DNA of 64,000 nt from assembly GCF_019456655.1 (NCBI RefSeq), contig NZ_CP080332.1, positions 5,146,001 through 5,210,000 on the forward strand, given 5' to 3'. The notes beneath the pieces were generated by a model. It saw only the letters and a program-made list of their open reading frames with translations, did not search any database and was not told where the DNA came from. This document shows positions 18,426 through 27,199 of this stretch, piece after piece; the first letter of the stretch is position 1, and the number at the start of each line of letters is the position of its first letter. The stretch is from Mycolicibacterium diernhoferi. Lineage in GTDB: Bacteria > Actinomycetota > Actinomycetes > Mycobacteriales > Mycobacteriaceae. A program made the position numbers and the translations under genes.

Positions 18426-19103
18426 CTATGACACGGCCCCCGAAAGGGCGGCCTTGGCACGTCGCGCGGTGTCATCGACCAGGATCTCGGTGGCCCCGCC
18501 GAGCACCCCGTCGACAGCCATCCGGGCGACCACCGCGGGGTCGGTTTTCTGGTCTGCCGGAATGTAACTCACCATGTCGGTGTCCATGTAGCCGACATGC
18601 AGGGCCGCGACGGTGACACCCCGCGGGCCGAGTTCCTCACGTACCGCGTCGGTGAGTGCCCACGCGGCCGCCTTTGCCGCGGCGTACGCACCGGAGCCGG
18701 CCGGATGCTTCCAGGACAGCGCCGAGAGCACGTTCAGGATCGAACCCCCGCCATTGCGCTCGATGACCGGGGCGAACTCCCGGATGACGTTCAGGGTGCC
18801 GAAGTAGTGGGATTCCATCTCGGCGCGGATGTCCTCCATCGGACCGGTCAGCAGATTGGCCCGGGTCGAGATGCCGGCGTTGTTCACCAGCACGGTGACA
18901 TCGTTCGCGACCTCGGCGGCCCGTCGGATCGATTCGGGATCGGTGATGTCGAGTTGCACCGGGATGACCCCGGCCGCGTCGACACTCTCCGGTTTGCGTG
19001 CCGCGGCATAGACCTTGGCGCCGCGGGCGACGAATTCCGCCGCGATCTTGCTGCCCAGCCCCCGATTGGCCCCGGTGACCAATACCGTGATGTTCTCGCT
19101 CAT
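18426..19103 (-). CDS. Short-chain dehydrogenase/reductase (SDR)
   Basis: This 225-residue classical-type SDR has VTGANRGLGSKIA as its nucleotide-binding glycine motif, VLVNNAGIS, and a catalytic region LNVLSALSWKHPAGSGAYAAAKAAAWALT that supplies Ser and Tyr-x-x-x-Lys (YAAAK). The C-terminus is short. ATG 19103 was chosen because the conserved beta strand starts five residues later; longer frames run into non-coding sequence. The cupin gene follows immediately. The substrate is unknown; NADP(H) preference is suggested by ARKP after strand 2. Confidence 0.85.
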   Translation of the reverse strand: MSENITVLVTGANRGLGSKIAAEFVARGAKVYAAARKPESVDAAGVIPVQLDITDPESIRRAAEVANDVTVLVNNAGISTRANLLTGPMEDIRAEMESHYFGTLNVIREFAPVIERNGGGSILNVLSALSWKHPAGSGAYAAAKAAAWALTDAVREELGPRGVTVAALHVGYMDTDMVSYIPADQKTDPAVVARMAVDGVLGGATEILVDDTARRAKAALSGAVS

Positions 19104-19204
19104 GTCCGACCCCTTTTCGTGTGTGTTCACAGTCAACGGCGCCCAACCGCCGGGCGCATCCCCCGGACGCAGAATTTCCGGCTGGCAGCAATGGGGTTGT
19201 GGTG

Positions 19205-20128
19205 TCAGCGGTAAGGATCCCGGTCCGGCAGCCAACTGCCGGGCGCGCCGATCCCGAGATCGCCGACGTCACGGACCAGGGCGTCGACCACGGCGAGCAC
19301 GTTCGCCCGGTCTTCGTCGCGCCGCCACACCAGGGACCACGTCCACAACGGCGTCGGGCGCACCACCGGTCGGCGGACCAGGTCCCTGGGCTCGGTGTCG
19401 TTCTGTCCCTTGGGATTGTTGAGAACGGGCCGGCCGAGCCGACGCGCATGCTCGAAGAAGGTCGGCCCGGTGACACCACCGTCGTCGGTGCGCATCACCC
19501 GGGCGCCGGTGGCGGCCGCGAACCGCTCGGCGTAGCGATTCCACGACGACCAGCTCGCGGTATCGGTATCCACAAGTGCCACGGTGTCTTTCGCGTCCAC
19601 GGGCGAGTCATCGCCACCGGGACTCAGCGCATACAGTCGGTCCACCCCGACCAGGCGGGAGTGCAGGCTCAGCGCCTGCAGGTCGTCCTGTTGCACCCAA
19701 CAGATCGCCAGGTCCAGACTGCCGTCGGCGACCCGGGCCGCCTGGGCGTGCGATGGCATCACCCAGGCGTCGACCCGCAGGGTGGCGACCCCGGCGGCCC
19801 GTTCGGACCAGTCCACCGGACACCAGTTGACGCAGCCGATGCGCACCGGATCGTCGGCATCCGCACCGGAGCCCAATCCAATTGCGCGCCTTCGGAACTC
19901 ATCGGCCTGACGAACCAGTGAGTGAGCCTCGGCCAGCAGCGCCACCCCGGCGGGTGTCAGGGCCACCGAGCGGCGGTCCCGGTCGAACAGCTGCACCTTC
20001 AGATCGCGTTCCAGCGTCTTGATCTGCTGGGACAGCGACGGTCCCGCGATACGCAGGCGCTGCGCCGCCCGGCCGAAGTTCAACTCCTCGGCGACGGTGA
20101 CGAAGTATCGCAGCTGCCGCAGCTCCAC
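19205..20128 (-). CDS. LysR-family transcriptional regulator
   Basis: This 307-residue regulator has a canonical N-terminal helix-turn-helix (MELRQLRYFVTVAEELNFGR, then RLRIAGPSLSQQIKTLERDL) and a periplasmic-binding-like effector domain (VADGSLDLAICWVQQDDLQ). GTG 20128 gives the family start MELRQL. It is divergent from an SDR gene at 20260; the 131-bp space should hold its operator. The effector is unknown. Confidence 0.88.
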   Translation of the reverse strand: MELRQLRYFVTVAEELNFGRAAQRLRIAGPSLSQQIKTLERDLKVQLFDRDRRSVALTPAGVALLAEAHSLVRQADEFRRRAIGLGSGADADDPVRIGCVNWCPVDWSERAAGVATLRVDAWVMPSHAQAARVADGSLDLAICWVQQDDLQALSLHSRLVGVDRLYALSPGGDDSPVDAKDTVALVDTDTASWSSWNRYAERFAAATGARVMRTDDGGVTGPTFFEHARRLGRPVLNNPKGQNDTEPRDLVRRPVVRPTPLWTWSLVWRRDEDRANVLAVVDALVRDVGDLGIGAPGSWLPDRDPYR

Positions 20129-20259
20129 CCGGCAAGCGTAGTAGTCACAGCCTCCTACCAGCGAGATTTCCGGTCCCACCGGCCCGGCATCGGCGCCGCG
20201 GCGATTCCGGTTGAGCCGTGCATCAGCAGGTCCACGAAACTCCCGGAAGAGGTCCAGCC

Positions 20260-20964
20260 ATGAACAATCCCACCCGCGTCGCGATCATCACCGGCGCATC
20301 TCAGGGCATCGGCGCCGCATTGGTCGCCGGCTACCGCAAGGCCGATTACGCCGTGGTCGCCAACTCCCGCAGTATCGGCGCGAGCGACGACCCGATGGTG
20401 CTCACCGTCGCCGGTGACATCGGCGAACCGGGCGTCGGGCGCAGCATCGTCGAGGCCGCGCTGGAGCGGTTCGGGCGCGTCGACACCGTGGTCAACAACG
20501 CCGGCATCTTCATCGCCAAACCGTTCACCGAATACACCGACGCGGACTACGACGCCATCACCGGCGTGAACCTGCGCGGCTTCTTCGAGGTGTCCCGCGC
20601 CGCCGTCGCCGCCATGCCCCAGGGCGGCCATCTGGTCAACATATCGACCAGCCTGGTCGATCAGGCCAACTCCGCGGCGCCCTCGGTGCTGGCATCGCTG
20701 ACCAAGGGCGGGCTGAATGCGGCCACCAGGTCACTGGCCGTCGAGTACGCCACCCGCGGCATCCGGGTGAACGCGGTGGCCCTGGGCATCATCCGCACCC
20801 CGATGCACGGCGACCATGAATACGACAGCCTGGCCCAGCTGAACCCGCAGAAGCGCATCGGCGAACTCGACGACGTGGTGGACGCGGTGCTCTATCTGGA
20901 GAACGCCGGGTTCGTCACCGGCGAGATCCTGCACGTCGACGGCGGCCAGAGCGCGGGGCACTGA
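20260..20964 (+). CDS. Atypical SDR lacking the catalytic tyrosine
   Basis: This 234-residue SDR has a clear cofactor motif ITGASQGIGAAL and VVNNAGIFI, and the expected Ser region (LVNISTSLVDQ). Where a Tyr-x-x-x-Lys is expected it reads ASLTKGGLNAATRSLAVEYA, so the lysine is kept but the tyrosine position is alanine. It may use another residue, act as a reductase on an activated substrate, or have lost catalysis. It is followed two bases later by a SnoaL-like gene and lies divergent from the LysR gene, probably its regulator. Confidence 0.85.
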   Translation: MNNPTRVAIITGASQGIGAALVAGYRKADYAVVANSRSIGASDDPMVLTVAGDIGEPGVGRSIVEAALERFGRVDTVVNNAGIFIAKPFTEYTDADYDAITGVNLRGFFEVSRAAVAAMPQGGHLVNISTSLVDQANSAAPSVLASLTKGGLNAATRSLAVEYATRGIRVNAVALGIIRTPMHGDHEYDSLAQLNPQKRIGELDDVVDAVLYLENAGFVTGEILHVDGGQSAGH

Positions 20965-20966
20965 TC

Positions 20967-21329
20967 ATGGGCCACGGTGAGCACGAGCTGCGCAGCGTCC
21001 TCGACGTCTGGCAGGCCGGGATCGACGCCCACGATCCGGACCGGGTCGCCCAGGTCTTCACCGAAGACGCCGTCTTCCAGGGACTGCGGCCCTACACCGT
21101 GGGGCGCGCCGGAGTGCGCGACTACTACGCGTCCCAACCGCCCGGGCTGACGGTGCGCTACCGCATCCTGGAAACCCGCACACCCGCCGACGGCATCCTG
21201 CTCGGCTACCTGCGGGCCGATTTCGAATTCCCCGACGGTTCGGCGTTGCCGCTGAACCTGAGCGTGCTGCTCACCCGCACCGCCGACGGCTGGCTGATCC
21301 TGCACTACCAGGTGTCGAGAGTGCCCTAA
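20967..21329 (+). CDS. SnoaL-like/NTF2-fold protein
   Basis: This 120-residue protein has an NTF2-like fold with LDVWQAGIDAHDPDRVAQVFTEDAVFQ at the N-terminus and a C-terminal strand pair (LLTRTADGWLILHYQVSRV), the pattern of the SgcJ/EcaC and SnoaL-type families. It is two bases after the SDR gene, so they form an operon and may act on the same metabolite. Its stop and that of the convergent LLM gene share CTAA. Confidence 0.8.
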   Translation: MGHGEHELRSVLDVWQAGIDAHDPDRVAQVFTEDAVFQGLRPYTVGRAGVRDYYASQPPGLTVRYRILETRTPADGILLGYLRADFEFPDGSALPLNLSVLLTRTADGWLILHYQVSRVP

Positions 21330-22315
21330 CTCAGCGCCGGGATGACCTCGCGCTCGAACATCTCGATGCCCGACCTGTCGTAGGCGGCCTCCGGGAAGTA
21401 CAGGATGGCGTACTCGCAGCCCAGGTCGCGCAGGCGCTGCAGCCGCGCCACGACCTGTTCGGGCGTGCCGGTCGCCGAGTCCGGCGAGGCGACATTGGCC
21501 AGCATGGCGTCGACCGCCGCTTCGCCCGCCCGGCTGACCTGCCGGGCCCGGATGCGTTCGAGGCGCTCCTTGACGTCGGATTCGGAGCTGCCGATGACGG
21601 CGTTGAAGTTGGCCGACCGCACGATCGCGTCGTACTCGGTGCCGACGTCGCGGCAGTGCTCGGCCAGGATCTGCGACTTGCGGGCGAACTCTTCGGCGTT
21701 GCAGCTGTAGTTGGTGTACTGCGCGTACTTGGCCGCGATGCGCAGGGTGACCTTCTCGCCGCCGCCGGCGATCCACAGCGGCAGGCCGCCGTCCTGCAGC
21801 GGTTTGGGGGCAACGATGGCGTCGTCGACCTGGTAGTGCTTGCCCTTGAAGGTGACCCGGCCGTCCCGCCAGGCGTCCCGCATGATCTGCACACCCTCGT
21901 CGAGACGGCCCAGCCGCTCACCGGCGGACGGGAACCCGTAGCCGTAGGCGCGCCATTCGTGCTCGTACCAGCCGGCGCCGATACCCATCTGGGTGCGGCC
22001 CCCGGAAATGATGTCATTTGTCGAGGAAACTTTTGCCAGATACACCGGATTCCGGTAGCTCATGGCCGTGCACATCTGCCCCAACTTCACCCGGTCGGTG
22101 ACCGCGGCGAAGGCCGACATCAGCGTCCAGGCCTCGTGGGTGGCCTCATCGGTGGGCACCGGGACGGTGTGGAAGTGGTCGTAGACCCACACCGAGTCCC
22201 ACGTGCTGTTATCGGCGTAGGTGGCCAGGTCTCGCATCACTGACCAGTGCTTATCGGTGGGAATGTCGACGAGGTCGAGTCGCCAACCCTGCGGAATGAA
22301 GAGTCCGAAGCGCAT
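21326..22315 (-). CDS. LLM-class F420-dependent oxidoreductase
   Basis: This 329-residue luciferase-like monooxygenase-fold enzyme reads FGLFIPQGWRLDL at the start, DSVWVYDHFHT as the cofactor-side strand, GRTQMGIGAGWYEHEWRAYG, and LPLWIAGGGEKVTLRIAAKYA in the C-terminal half, as in TIGR03560-type proteins. Mycobacterial members usually use F420 rather than FMN. ATG 22315 starts at the conserved beta strand; upstream ATG 22345 is also open. The substrate is unknown. Confidence 0.86.
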   Translation of the reverse strand: MRFGLFIPQGWRLDLVDIPTDKHWSVMRDLATYADNSTWDSVWVYDHFHTVPVPTDEATHEAWTLMSAFAAVTDRVKLGQMCTAMSYRNPVYLAKVSSTNDIISGGRTQMGIGAGWYEHEWRAYGYGFPSAGERLGRLDEGVQIMRDAWRDGRVTFKGKHYQVDDAIVAPKPLQDGGLPLWIAGGGEKVTLRIAAKYAQYTNYSCNAEEFARKSQILAEHCRDVGTEYDAIVRSANFNAVIGSSESDVKERLERIRARQVSRAGEAAVDAMLANVASPDSATGTPEQVVARLQRLRDLGCEYAILYFPEAAYDRSGIEMFEREVIPALS

Positions 22316-22403
22316 AGGGACAAACTCTATGCCCACCCGGCCCATTCTTAAATCGTCTACACTTGCCAGAAATCATTCGCTGTACCAACGCTGAGGACTG
22401 GTC

Positions 22404-23126
22404 ATGACCGCCTTCACACGTCGCCTCGCGGCCGCCACGTTCGCGGCGCTGATGCCCCTGGCAGCCATTTCGGTCGCCACCGCGGCACCCAGCGTCGCCG
22501 AGACGACCTGTGCGCCGGGTCAGTCCGAATTCAACGGCAGCTGCGTCGACAGCTGCAACAAGTCGCAGGTCCGCAACGCCGACACCGGCAAGTGCCAGTC
22601 GCTGTTGTCGGCCGCGCTGCAGAAGGCCGAGACCCCGGCCGTGGCCAAGCTGACGCCGGAGCAGATGGGCGGCGCCTGGCAGCTGGCCAAGCAGGCCCAG
22701 ATGATCCCCGAGGGCACCCGGGTGTGGAACTCGGTGGTCGGTACGGCCGACACCGTGCTCGGCTGGCCGGTACTGGCCACCGCCGCCGCCGCCGACGTGG
22801 CCACCACCATCGCCCTCCTCAACGGAGTTGCTCCTAGCGGCGCCCGCGTGATGAACATGGCCGGCGCGGCCGGCGGCGCAGCCACCGGCGTGGCCCGGAC
22901 GTTCTCGGCGGCCAATGACGTCGCCCAGGTGGCCCGCGCACTGCCGTCCCCGCGGATCGGCCTGCCCAAGCTCCCGAACCTGAAGATGCCCCCGCACCCG
23001 CGGATCTTCCCCAAGAAGGTCGGCCTGCCCAAGATCGGCATCCCGCACCCGAAGATCGGTCTGCCCAAGCTGGGCAGCTCGGGCATCTGCGGGCCGAAGC
23101 TGCTGTTCTTCACTCCCTGCCTCTAG
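22404..23126 (+). CDS. Exported Cys-containing protein with basic Pro-rich LPK tail
   Basis: This 240-residue protein has a Sec-type signal peptide (residues 1 to about 33). Four cysteines follow in TCAPGQSEFNGSCVDSCNKSQ and GKCQS, then a hydrophobic middle (LGWPVLATAAAADVATTIALL, GAAGGAATGVA). The basic tail is a repeat: IGLPKLPNLKMPPHP, KKVGLPKIGIPHPKIG and LPKLGSS, ending in two more cysteines (GICGPK, FTPCL). The cysteine loop suggests disulfides and the LPK/HPK tail suggests binding to an acidic wall polymer, but this is inference. No known domain is recognised. Confidence 0.75.
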   Translation: MTAFTRRLAAATFAALMPLAAISVATAAPSVAETTCAPGQSEFNGSCVDSCNKSQVRNADTGKCQSLLSAALQKAETPAVAKLTPEQMGGAWQLAKQAQMIPEGTRVWNSVVGTADTVLGWPVLATAAAADVATTIALLNGVAPSGARVMNMAGAAGGAATGVARTFSAANDVAQVARALPSPRIGLPKLPNLKMPPHPRIFPKKVGLPKIGIPHPKIGLPKLGSSGICGPKLLFFTPCL

Positions 23127-23130
23127 AGCC

Positions 23131-23556
23131 ATGGCACTGTCTCGGGAAGAACGCGAAGAGTTCCTCGCCGAGCCCCATGTCGCCGCGTTGTCGGTGATCA
23201 GGGGAAATACCCGCGGTCCGCTGACCGTGCCGATCTGGTACCAGTACTCCCCCGGCGGTGAGCTCTGGTTCACCACCGGAGCCGGGTCACGCAAGCACCG
23301 GCTGCTCGAGGCCGCCGGACACTGCTCGCTGATGGTCGACCGGGTCCAACCCACCGTGCGCTACGTCGCGGTGGACGGCCCGGTCAGCCGTATCGAGGAG
23401 GGCACCGACGAGCAGCTCGTCGAGATGACCCGGCGCTACCTTCCGCCCGAGGCCGTCGAACCGTATCTGGAGATGGCCCGCCGTGAGCACGGTCCCAGCA
23501 TCGCGGTGTTCGTGAAGCCCCAGCACTGGCTGTCCGCGGACCTGGGCGGCTTCTAA
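23131..23556 (+). CDS. Pyridoxamine-5'-phosphate-oxidase-fold (F420/FMN-binding) protein
   Basis: This 141-residue split-barrel protein opens with REEREEFLAEPHVAALSVIR and continues VPIWYQYSPGGELWFTTGAGSRKHRLLEAAGHCSLMVD, the pattern of mycobacterial F420- or FMN-binding PNPOx-like reductases. It begins four bases after the stop of the exported-protein gene, so the two form an operon. The stop shares CTAA with the convergent GGDEF gene. The reaction is unknown. Confidence 0.85.
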   Translation: MALSREEREEFLAEPHVAALSVIRGNTRGPLTVPIWYQYSPGGELWFTTGAGSRKHRLLEAAGHCSLMVDRVQPTVRYVAVDGPVSRIEEGTDEQLVEMTRRYLPPEAVEPYLEMARREHGPSIAVFVKPQHWLSADLGGF

Positions 23557-24530
23557 CGGGGACCCAGCTCGTCGCGTAGCGGGATTCCGCGGCTGCGGTA
23601 GAGCTCGGCGTCCGCCTCGGCGTACAGCGCGGCGATGTCGGCGGTGACCGACGAGCCGGTGGCGGTGCCGATGCTGACCCCCGGTGTCTGCGTCCGGATC
23701 TCGTCGAGCAGCCGTTGCACCACCACCGCCTGCGGGTGCACCACACAGATGCCGAACTCGTCGCCGCCGAGTCGCGCCACCACGGCATCGCGCGGTGTCG
23801 CCCGGGCCCAGGCCCGTGCGTACTCGGCGATCCGGCGGTCCCCGGCCTGATGTCCGTAGGTGTCGTTGAGGTTCTTGAGGCCGTCGATGTCCAGGGCGAT
23901 GACGGTGACTGGCACCGGCGCCGAGCGGAACCGGGCGACGAGCTCGGCGGTGTCGATCTCCCACCCGGCCCGATTGGACACCCCGGTGAGCGGGTCGGTA
24001 CACGCGGCGGTGAACATCGCCCGCATCAGGAACCCGAAAGACTCTGCGGCGCCGAAGATCGCCACGATGACGATGAGGTAGGTGATGACGGTGACGTGGG
24101 GTGCCGGAGAGACGGCGACGGCCGCCACGCAGGCCGCGGTGAGCAGGGTGATCAACACCCACGCCCGCCGCGGCGGGTGGAAGGCCCGCAGATACATGGC
24201 CAGGAACATCGGCGCGATCAGGCAGACGTACTGGGCGGTCAGGGTGACGTGATAGGCCAGCACGATCGGGGTGGCCAGCACCGCCGCGCCGGTGGCGAAG
24301 CCGGCACGGCCCGGCCGGACCGCCAGCGCGATCAGCGCCGCCACGCCCAGTGCGATGGCGATCATGCCGCCCACCGGGTTTCCGTACTCCAGGTCGGTCC
24401 GCACCGGGAAGAGGGTGAACACCACGCCGTAGGTGTAGAGGAAGGTCGTCGCGGCCAGGTAGATGCGCAACAACCGGATGTGCTGGCGGCCGAGGAATCG
24501 GCCGTCGGCGACGGTGGTGAAACCGGGCAT
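23553..24530 (-). CDS. Membrane-bound diguanylate cyclase (GGDEF domain)
   Basis: This 325-residue protein has about six membrane helices (residues 20-170), then a GGDEF domain: DPLTGVSNRAGWEID at its start, LDIDGLKNLNDTYGHQAGD with the metal-binding Asp, and the intact signature RLGGDEFGI. It should make cyclic di-GMP. The inhibitory RxxD site is not obvious in the residues before GGDEF. ATG 24530 is taken; GTG 24536 is two codons upstream. The membrane region may be a sensor. Confidence 0.86.
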   Translation of the reverse strand: MPGFTTVADGRFLGRQHIRLLRIYLAATTFLYTYGVVFTLFPVRTDLEYGNPVGGMIAIALGVAALIALAVRPGRAGFATGAAVLATPIVLAYHVTLTAQYVCLIAPMFLAMYLRAFHPPRRAWVLITLLTAACVAAVAVSPAPHVTVITYLIVIVAIFGAAESFGFLMRAMFTAACTDPLTGVSNRAGWEIDTAELVARFRSAPVPVTVIALDIDGLKNLNDTYGHQAGDRRIAEYARAWARATPRDAVVARLGGDEFGICVVHPQAVVVQRLLDEIRTQTPGVSIGTATGSSVTADIAALYAEADAELYRSRGIPLRDELGPR

Positions 24531-24545
24531 GGCCACCAGCCTGCT

Positions 24546-26003
24546 TTATGACGCCCGTCGATACAACGCGGCCACCCCGGGCACGCTGACCTTGAGTGAC
24601 GGGGTGCGGGGCAGCTCGTCGACGAATGCCACCGCGACGGGCACGTGGTGCGCGGGCAATGCCTCCCGGATCACGGCCAGCAGATCGTCCTCGGTGACGC
24701 GGGCACCCGCCACGGTCTCCACGGCCGCGAACGGCACCTCCCCGAGCCGCCCGTCCGGCACCCCCACCACCCCGGCGTCACGCACCTGCGGATGCGAGAT
24801 CAGCACGGCCCGCACCGTTTCGGGGAGGATCTTGAAACCGCCGCGGTTGATCGCCCCGTCCGCCCTGCCGTGCAGGGTGATGAACCCGTCCGCGTCGATG
24901 GACGCGATATCGGTGGTGCGGATCCAGTCCGGTCCCAGCAGCGGCACCTGGGCGGTGAGGATGCCCGACTGCCCGGTGGGCACCTCGGCGCCGGTGTCGG
25001 CGTCGAGGATCCGGACCCGCACCCCCGGCAGCACCCGGCCCGAGCTCTCACGTTTGCGCGCGCCGAACTCGCGGTACAGATCCGGCGTCCAGGCGCACAC
25101 CGAACCGGCGAATTCCGTTGCGCCGTAGGCGGTCAGCACCGGCACACCGTAACGCTGCTCGAAGGCGTCGCGGGTCGCGACATCCAGCGGACCCGATCCG
25201 CACATCACGAAATCCAGCGAGGACAGGTCCGCTGCGGGCAGATCGGCCTCCAGCAGCATGCGCACCACGGCGGGCTGCACACCCACCCGGCGCAACCGGT
25301 GGGTCTTGACCACCTGCACCCAGGCCGGCACGCTGAACCGCTCCAGCAACGCCATCCGCTTGCCCACGTAGATGGCGGTCACCAGCTGGCAGACACCGCC
25401 AATCCCGCCGAGCGGCCAGTAGGCCAGCTCGGGCGGCTCGTCGGGGGCGGCCTGCCCACCCGTCACGCTGAACACGGTGTGCTCCAGCACCGCCGAGCGG
25501 ACCACGAATCGTTTTGGCGCCCCGGTGGTTCCGCTGGTGAGGATGGCCAGCGCGCCGCCGATCGGCCGGCGCGGCCGTGGCACCCCGACGCCGGCGAGCG
25601 TCGGCGCCCGGGCGCCCAGTTCCACCCGGGCCGCCCCGATGCCCTCGGCGGCGGCCGTCACCGGGTCGGTCCAGTCCTGCGGGTCGGCGAGCACCGCCGC
25701 GACGTCGAGCCGTTCGATGTCGGCGGCGATCGCCTCGGGCGACTGGAAGGAATAGATCATCACCACCGGCCGGTCGGCCGCCAGCAGCCCGATGGTCGCG
25801 GCGGCGTGCGCATACCGATTGCGCACCACCAGCCCCACCGGTGCGCGGGCGTCCAGTCCGGCCCGCTCCAGCAGGCCGGTGAGTCCGGAGCCGTATCCGG
25901 CGATCTCGGCCCCGGAGAACCAGCGACCCTCGAACTCGATGCACGGCCGGTCGCCGTAACCGGCCAGCCGTGCCGCAAACCTTTCGGTAAAGCTTTCGGT
26001 CAC
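24546..26003 (-). CDS. AMP-forming acyl-CoA/acid ligase (adenylating superfamily)
   Basis: This 485-residue ANL-superfamily enzyme has the P-loop LTSGTTGAPKRF, an adenine-binding region TAYGATEFAG, the motif ILTAQVPLLGPDW...DIASIDADGFITLHGRADG, and the C-terminal hinge NRGGFKILPETV. The catalytic lysine region reads PRTPSLKVSV rather than the usual PRxxxGKV. It is short for a fatty-acyl-CoA synthetase. GTG 26003 is the start. The substrate is unknown, with a small aromatic or acyl acid likely. It is not obviously in an operon. Confidence 0.82.
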   Translation of the reverse strand: MTESFTERFAARLAGYGDRPCIEFEGRWFSGAEIAGYGSGLTGLLERAGLDARAPVGLVVRNRYAHAAATIGLLAADRPVVMIYSFQSPEAIAADIERLDVAAVLADPQDWTDPVTAAAEGIGAARVELGARAPTLAGVGVPRPRRPIGGALAILTSGTTGAPKRFVVRSAVLEHTVFSVTGGQAAPDEPPELAYWPLGGIGGVCQLVTAIYVGKRMALLERFSVPAWVQVVKTHRLRRVGVQPAVVRMLLEADLPAADLSSLDFVMCGSGPLDVATRDAFEQRYGVPVLTAYGATEFAGSVCAWTPDLYREFGARKRESSGRVLPGVRVRILDADTGAEVPTGQSGILTAQVPLLGPDWIRTTDIASIDADGFITLHGRADGAINRGGFKILPETVRAVLISHPQVRDAGVVGVPDGRLGEVPFAAVETVAGARVTEDDLLAVIREALPAHHVPVAVAFVDELPRTPSLKVSVPGVAALYRRAS

Positions 26004-26024
26004 CGGCTCATTGTGGCACCGGGA

Positions 26025-26987
26025 TCAGCCGGTGAAGCAACTGCGGTAGTCGCTGGGCGTGGTGCGCATCTGCCGGGTGAAGTGGTGACGGTAGGTCACC
26101 GGCGATTCGAAACCGACCCGGGCCGCGATCTGTTCGATGGACAGGTCGGCGGACTCCAGCAGCGCCAGGCTGGCCTGCACGCGTTGTTCGATGAGCCACT
26201 TGATGGGCGTGGTGCCGGTGGCCTTCGCGAACTGGCGCAGATAGCTGCGCCGGGACATGGCCGATTGCGCGGCCAGTTCGTCGAGGGTGATGGGTCTGTC
26301 GAGATGTTCGAGGGCCCAAGCCATTCCGGCCGCGATGCGACCGTCGGCGGTCGGTTCGGGTACCGGGGCGTCGATGTACTGGGCCTGCCCGCCCGCCCGG
26401 TGCGGGGCGATCACCAGCCGCCGGGCCACATCGTTGGCGACCCGCATCCCGTGATCGGTGCGCACGATGTGCAGGCAGAGATCAAGCCCCGCGGCGCATC
26501 CCGCGCTGGTGAGCACCCGGCCGCTGTCCACGTACAGCGGCGCCGGGTCGACGTCGATGTCCGGGTACTGCCGCTGCAGTTGGTCGGCGTAGATCCAGTG
26601 GGTGGTCGCCGCGCGGCCGTCCAGCACCCCGGCGGCGGCCAGCGCGAAGGCACCCGAACAGATCGACACCAGCCGTGCCTGCCGGTCGTCGGCGGCCCGG
26701 ATGGCCTCGACGAGTTCGGGCGACGGGGCCGCGCCGACGTCACGCACGCTGGGGATCAGCACGGTGTCCGCGTTCGCCAGATCCTCGATGCCATAGGAGG
26801 TGCGCATGACCGCCCCGCCCAGCATCCGGACCTCCGGTTGTTCCGAACACAGCTGCACCGCGTAGCCGGGCGGCGCGACGCCCGCGGAGAACTTCCCGGG
26901 CAGTTCGGCCATCCCGAAGATCTCGGTGGCCAGGCCCGATTCGAAGCCGGTCATGCCGTCGTAGGCGAGGATCGCCACGGTATGCAT
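26025..26987 (-). CDS. GlxA-type regulator: DJ-1/PfpI domain plus AraC helix-turn-helix
   Basis: This 320-residue protein has a class-I-amidotransferase-like N-terminal domain (VAILAYDGMTGFESGLATEIF; the Cys of SICSGAFALAAAG sits at the nucleophile elbow) and a C-terminal AraC domain (SAMSRRSYLRQFAKATG and IAARVGFESPVTYRHHFTRQM). GlxA-family regulators usually act as activators; the cysteine domain is probably a sensor. The gene lies between the acyl-CoA ligase gene and a gap that carries a small open frame on the other strand. Confidence 0.88.
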   Translation of the reverse strand: MHTVAILAYDGMTGFESGLATEIFGMAELPGKFSAGVAPPGYAVQLCSEQPEVRMLGGAVMRTSYGIEDLANADTVLIPSVRDVGAAPSPELVEAIRAADDRQARLVSICSGAFALAAAGVLDGRAATTHWIYADQLQRQYPDIDVDPAPLYVDSGRVLTSAGCAAGLDLCLHIVRTDHGMRVANDVARRLVIAPHRAGGQAQYIDAPVPEPTADGRIAAGMAWALEHLDRPITLDELAAQSAMSRRSYLRQFAKATGTTPIKWLIEQRVQASLALLESADLSIEQIAARVGFESPVTYRHHFTRQMRTTPSDYRSCFTG

Positions 26988-27058
26988 GTCACTATCTTAA
27001 CGAAGGCGGGCACTGGTGCCACTGTTCTCGGGCGCGACGACTCGGCATCGTCGGAGTC

Positions 27059-27199
27059 ATGACGAACACACGCAAGCGTTTCCGCACCCTCGCCGCGTTC
27101 GTCGCGGGCCTGCACACCGGCAACGGGCTCGCGCACGGCGTGCGACCGCCAGCCGACAGCGTCGTCCTACGTCGAAACGGCCGAACACCCCGGAAGTGA
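27059..27199 (+). CDS. Small 46-residue reading frame, possible gene remnant
   Basis: ATG 27059 to TGA 27199 encodes TRKRFRTLAAFVAGLHTGN followed by GLAHG, a basic start and short hydrophobic stretch, then loses hydrophobicity. Its last 33 nt overlap the 3' end of the convergent serine-hydrolase gene. The opening resembles the N-terminus of a small membrane protein that has been truncated. No other evidence supports it, so it may be chance. Confidence 0.25.
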   Translation: MTNTRKRFRTLAAFVAGLHTGNGLAHGVRPPADSVVLRRNGRTPRK

